10,994 bases of DNA from Isohypsibius dastychi (Eukaryota; Tardigrada; Eutardigrada; Parachela; Isohypsibiidae), in the NCBI GenBank assembly GCA_034696485.1, contig JAQIWT010001384.1, positions 1-10,994 on the forward strand, in the 5' to 3' direction. Shown here piece after piece: positions 7,963 to 10,994 of the stretch. Below the pieces are notes generated by a model, which saw nothing but the letters and a program-made list of their open reading frames with translations, did not search any database and was not told the DNA's origin. The position numbers and the translations under genes were made by a program. Each line of letters begins with the position of its first letter. The stretch's first letter is position 1.

Positions 7963-8081
7963 TTCTGAACCTCTTTTTGTTGCGTTTTGACTTTCGGTTG
8001 GCCTGCGATACCTCTCGGTTGTGTTGGTAATTTGGGGTCCATTTTGCCCTGCCTCTGTGTAAATTGTCGGTTCACGGGGTT

Positions 8082-8263
8082 TTATATTTCCACAAATTCG
8101 AAGTTCTCGAAGGCGAAGACGAGCAAAAGAATAAAACACTGTAGCGCGCCATTCATACAGATCACCAAGCTGAGAATGTTAGAAATGAGCAGCCATTACG
8201 GTGCTCAAATGGCCGACTCGTGTAATTTGCGGCCCTAACGAAAGTAACGTGATGTATAGCCAT
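8082..8263 (-). pseudogene. Truncated, frameshifted class A GPCR copy (N-terminus and TM1)
   Basis: From ATG at 8263 the frame gives MAIHHVTFVRAANYTSRPF then EHRN, matching the start of the intact receptor (SRAFDHHNE) position by position. At about 8190-8194 one base is missing relative to the intact copy, and the homology continues in the next frame with LLISNILSLVICMNGALQ and a hydrophobic TM1, against LLIFNIVSLGINMCSALL. This second frame stops at TAA (8082-8084) shortly after TM1, and recognisable similarity fades near 8095. Nothing resembling TM2 to TM7 follows to the left. The DNA-level match over about 165 bases is long and needs only one gap. The 5' flank is duplicated too, so this is a tandem DNA duplicate, and a retrocopy is unlikely. 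Confidence 0.85.
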
Positions 8264-8455
8264 TGCATCCCGTTGGCGATCTCGTCGGATAGCGGAAAAT
8301 AAGAGTTCCGTCAGATCGAGCGTATGATTAAATTTTTCTTTGGATGCTAACATACATCGCTAATTTAATCAAAAACAGGAAGTGGGTTTATTGACCTGTA
8401 ATCATTGTTTTTTAAACCTACCCGACCAGTGAATGCTTTTTCGTGTTCATACGCG
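8264..8455 (-). promoter_or_regulatory. Duplicated 5' flank of the receptor pseudogene
   Basis: This stretch matches 1960-2135, the upstream region of the intact receptor, in the same order and orientation. Clear blocks are GGATAGCG (8290-8297) and the AATCATTGTTT...CCAGTGA block (8400-8433). The distance from ATG to the latter block is 139 bases here and 123 at the other copy, so small insertions have occurred. A weaker match (GCCGGAGGTAAACCA near 8534-8548, against ACCGGAAGAGGTCAACCA near 2169-2186) suggests that the duplication reaches further. Conservation comparable to the coding part may mark promoter elements or simply a young duplication. Confidence 0.5.
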
Positions 8456-10835
8456 TCGTTAACACATCTACAGGATTTCAGGGATTAGTGCTGGCTTGAA
8501 CATGGTAGAATGATCGGTTTCCTGCACCTTGAATGGCCGGAGGTAAACCAGTGTTCCACAAATGATTGTGCATCTGGCTTAAACTGTTGGAATTCAATAG
8601 CAGGTAATCATCATGCGTGATACTCTTCCGTGCAGTGCGTCATTCCAGAACGCTTGTTATTACGTCGCAACGGAGTAAATCCCTCGGTCACGAAAACATC
8701 CATAGCTAACCTTTCGGCGCGTTTGTGACATTATGCAGTGTAGATGTGAATGACTTTGCCCGGCCATGTTTCATGAACCGTAAATGACAATTTTTTATTA
8801 CTCCAGTTCATTATACCGATCTGAGATGCGTATAGCTTTACTGGTGTCGTTTTCGAAAAACACATACTGTACCATGGACTACTCACAATTTATCACGAAA
8901 AGCTTCTTAGTTAAAAATGTGGTTTTGAACGTTCCAGCCACCATACTGTATACTGTACACCATGCGTCGGGGTGTTTTTCCTGACTTCATTTCACTGACA
9001 TTCTCAGTTCAACAACCTCTGTACTATCACAAGTTCTTCCTTCGCTTTAACGAGTTATATTCAAGTGAACATACCTATATCTACAGAGTACAGGTTATCA
9101 TCGGCCCTTTACCTTCTGACAGCAATAACGTTTCATTCAAAAATGAATCTGGAATCTGGAATAGCTTGCAGCATAATTTTGATCGCCACCTAGCATAAAA
9201 GCCACTTCCTAGGCCAGAATCTTTCAGGTAGAGTATGTGCCTGCATTCTGGAAGCAGTGTTGACTGTCGCCTAACCTCCCAATCAAAATCAGCTTGATTC
9301 GCCGATAAGCCAGAAGCAATGATGCAGGGACTTATAAACAGTGGCAAAAATTTTTTAATCCAATAGTTTCCCGCAAAACATGGACCTGTTTCAGCAATAC
9401 TTCACTAGCTAATACCGGGTGGCCCACTATTTTTGACTACTTTTTGGGGTCGTGCAGCTTGCCCTTCTTAGGGGATAAACTCATGGATTTCAAAGCAGTC
9501 GATAGAGAATTCATTTTCCTATCTAACTAACTGTCAAATGAAACGGCAGTTTCCAGTTCGGGGACGCACGGCGTTGCGTTCTTGGCACCGATTCTGCGCT
9601 TGTCATTTACTGTCACTAAAAAATGGGAATCCACCTCTTCGTCCAATCTGATCAGTTTTACAACTGAACGGTAAAGCACAGAATTCTGCCAAGAGCGTCA
9701 AACTAACAAGAAATGGTCAAAAGTTTTTTTGGCTTGGCCAAAAAACTTGAATCCTACCAAACTCGTGAAGGACTCTTTTCCTCCCGCATCTTCGAGATGT
9801 TCTCGTACTCAGTTTTTAAAGCGCTACATTTGTTATGGCAGTTTCGTCAAGATTGGATGAAGCACCGAGAAGATACAGTCCCCTAGAAAAACTTAAATCG
9901 TCAAAAACCCGTTTTCGTGGACACGTGGTTGGTCACTTTCAGCTTTGCGCAGCTAGTGGTCACTTGAATGATCAAAACGCCTTTTGTAGCTACGTGTACG
10001 GTAGACAGCAAAAGCACGAACAAATTGATACGTCTCCTGGATCACATTTTGAATTACCCAGTTCCTGCACCTAAAAAAACCATGAAAATTCACCGAAATT
10101 GCCGTTTTTGGTTAAAGCCTGATTTTTGCCATGCCAATATGTTATTTCTCTCAAAATGAATTGCAGCTGTTAAGAGTAGTCCTTGAGATACATTTTGATA
10201 TAAGAAACACGGCAAGCAGATCATTCACAATAGCTATTGACACGGAAACTCTGCTAAAACGAAAAAGTTGTCAAAAAGCCTTGGAGCTTTTTGACCGGCC
10301 TCCAGTTTTACAGCTCCCCCTGGAAGAGAAGTTGCACCACATGAATACCTTGCCCATCACTGAATAGAGAGATAAATTCCCGATGTGATGATTACTTATT
10401 TTTCTGTATTGGAGAGCAACACACAGAGGAATGCATGACAGACATTTACAGTCGAAAATAATGGACAACCCGGTAGGTAGTGGCGGGTAACTGCCCAATT
10501 TTTCAAACTCATTTCTTCTTTCGAGACTCTTCTCCTTGAAAAACCGCAACCAACAATTTTTTTATAGATTAGAACTAAAACGAAGAGGATTGGAAAAACT
10601 TCTTACGAACACGCTCCCTCTGGTCGCGAACCTCCTGGAGGCATGACATTTATAGTTACTACGGAACGTCATTCGAGCGAACACAACAATTATAAGAGAA
10701 CGTAATAAAATTAGTTTTGCAGTGTTGGTTAACATCAGTGACAGAAGTATCAATTAAGCACCGCAGTTATAGTAGATCTTTGTGAGGATTTCCCCTGAAA
10801 AAAGAGCTGAAGATTAACAGAAAGTTTCGCCTTTT
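8456..10835. other. Intergenic stretch without a supported gene
   Basis: No frame here has a recognisable domain. The least unlikely is a plus frame at 10167-10367 that begins at a good acceptor (AATTGCAG) and runs 66 codons to TAG with a charged, leucine-rich composition (ALELFDRPPVLQLPLEEKL). I find no upstream exon that joins it in phase. Frames at 8962-9198 (plus) and 9081-9347 (minus) overlap one another and are unassigned. A hairpin of T-rich and A-rich arms (9721-9748, AAGTTTTTTTGGC/GCCAAAAAACTT) lies in the middle. A mariner-like terminal sequence may be present near 9415-9450. Confidence 0.45.
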
Positions 10836-10840
10836 TTATT
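10835..10840 (-). terminator. AATAAA polyadenylation signal overlapping a stop codon
   Basis: The minus strand reads GGAATAAAAAAGG, so AATAAA overlaps the TAA stop (10836-10838) of the frame that enters from the right. A cleavage site 10-30 bases further would give a 3' untranslated region of about 20 bases, very short but possible in a compact genome. Six bases can occur by chance. Confidence 0.35.
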
Positions 10841-10994
10841 CCATGTATCCTACCATGTATACATTGAGTTCGTGTTTCAAGATGATTTCAAAAATCTTGG
10901 ATGGCTTTGGTGAATTTTTTGAGTTAAATTCGTTAGCTGTCATGTGAAGGAGATCTTCCAAGCGTTCGGGATATGTTAAGGCTGAGATGATATC
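10836..10994 (-). CDS. 3' end of an unidentified gene, cut by the window edge
   Basis: The minus strand is open from the right edge for 52 codons to TAA. The product reads DIISALTYPERLEDLLHMTA then a short S/K/N/P-rich part and KIFEIILKHELNVYMVGYME. Composition and codon choice are those of a real soluble helical protein (regular alternation of leucine/isoleucine with charged residues, few rare residues), and an AATAAA overlaps the stop. No start codon is needed because the gene would continue to the right. I do not recognise the family. It is short, so a chance frame is not excluded. Confidence 0.42.
   Translation of the reverse strand, partial: DIISALTYPERLEDLLHMTANEFNSKNSPKPSKIFEIILKHELNVYMVGYME

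Larger units (their letters stand above)
7158..8081. other. Intergenic region with unassigned minus-strand frames
   Basis: Several overlapping minus frames lie here: 7560-7772 (70 codons, charged, with KSLRKTAIMVLSKM) and 7379-7612 (77 codons, its second half QSQTDRFQFHDQPKRTGQV rich in Q and charged residues). Their composition is protein-like but I recognise neither, they are in different frames, and I find no splice pair that joins them well (a GT...AG pair at 7665-7627 would give a 39-bp intron, too short). They could be exons of an unknown small gene or chance frames. Receptor homology from the pseudogene on the right does not extend into this stretch. Confidence 0.35.

Noticed and set aside
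9721-9748. Hairpin with T-rich and A-rich arms as a transcription terminator
   Set aside because: Hairpin terminators of this type are bacterial, and no gene lies upstream; treated as a chance palindrome.

Overview
The window looks like animal nuclear DNA from a compact genome. Protein-coding genes are split by very short introns (75 and 89 bp) with GT...AG borders, there is no bacterial gene packing, and the recognisable proteins are rhodopsin-like (class A) seven-transmembrane receptors. A small ecdysozoan such as a tardigrade would fit, but that is a guess from gene structure and receptor divergence. The sequence does not prove the species.

Layout. 1-910: no gene, but rich in repeats: a decayed GGCTTCTA array, small inverted repeats, a 9-bp minisatellite and a 40-bp-arm hairpin element next to TA. 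911-1959 (minus): an intact two-exon orphan class A receptor of 319 residues. 1960-2135: its 5' flank, which is also present upstream of a second, broken copy at 8264-8455. 2431-2698: a fold-back repeat with 59-bp arms. 2699-5472: nothing convincing. 5473-5942: two weak exon-like open frames that converge with only five bases between their stops; one (plus) carries a short C-type-lectin-like motif, the other (minus) a membrane-like segment. 6012-7057 (minus): a second two-exon receptor of the same family, complete except for one missing base in transmembrane segment 5. 7058-8081: intergenic, with a TATA box for that receptor and unassigned open frames. 8082-8263 (minus): a receptor pseudogene holding only the N-terminus and segment 1. 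8456-10835: largely empty. 10836-10994 (minus): what looks like the last exon of another gene that enters from the right edge.

How it fits together. Three same-strand members of one divergent receptor family make this a local tandem expansion in several stages of decay: intact, one frameshift, and truncated. The two long members align without a gap from segment 1 through segment 5 (constant offset of 12 residues) and share an intron at the same codon boundary, directly after the proline of the NPxxY motif. Both have unusual forms of the class A switches (CRF/SRF for DRY, CHIP/IQIP for CWxP, SPxxxY/SPxxF for NPxxY). A ligand cannot be assigned from sequence; a chemosensory or peptide role is only a possibility.
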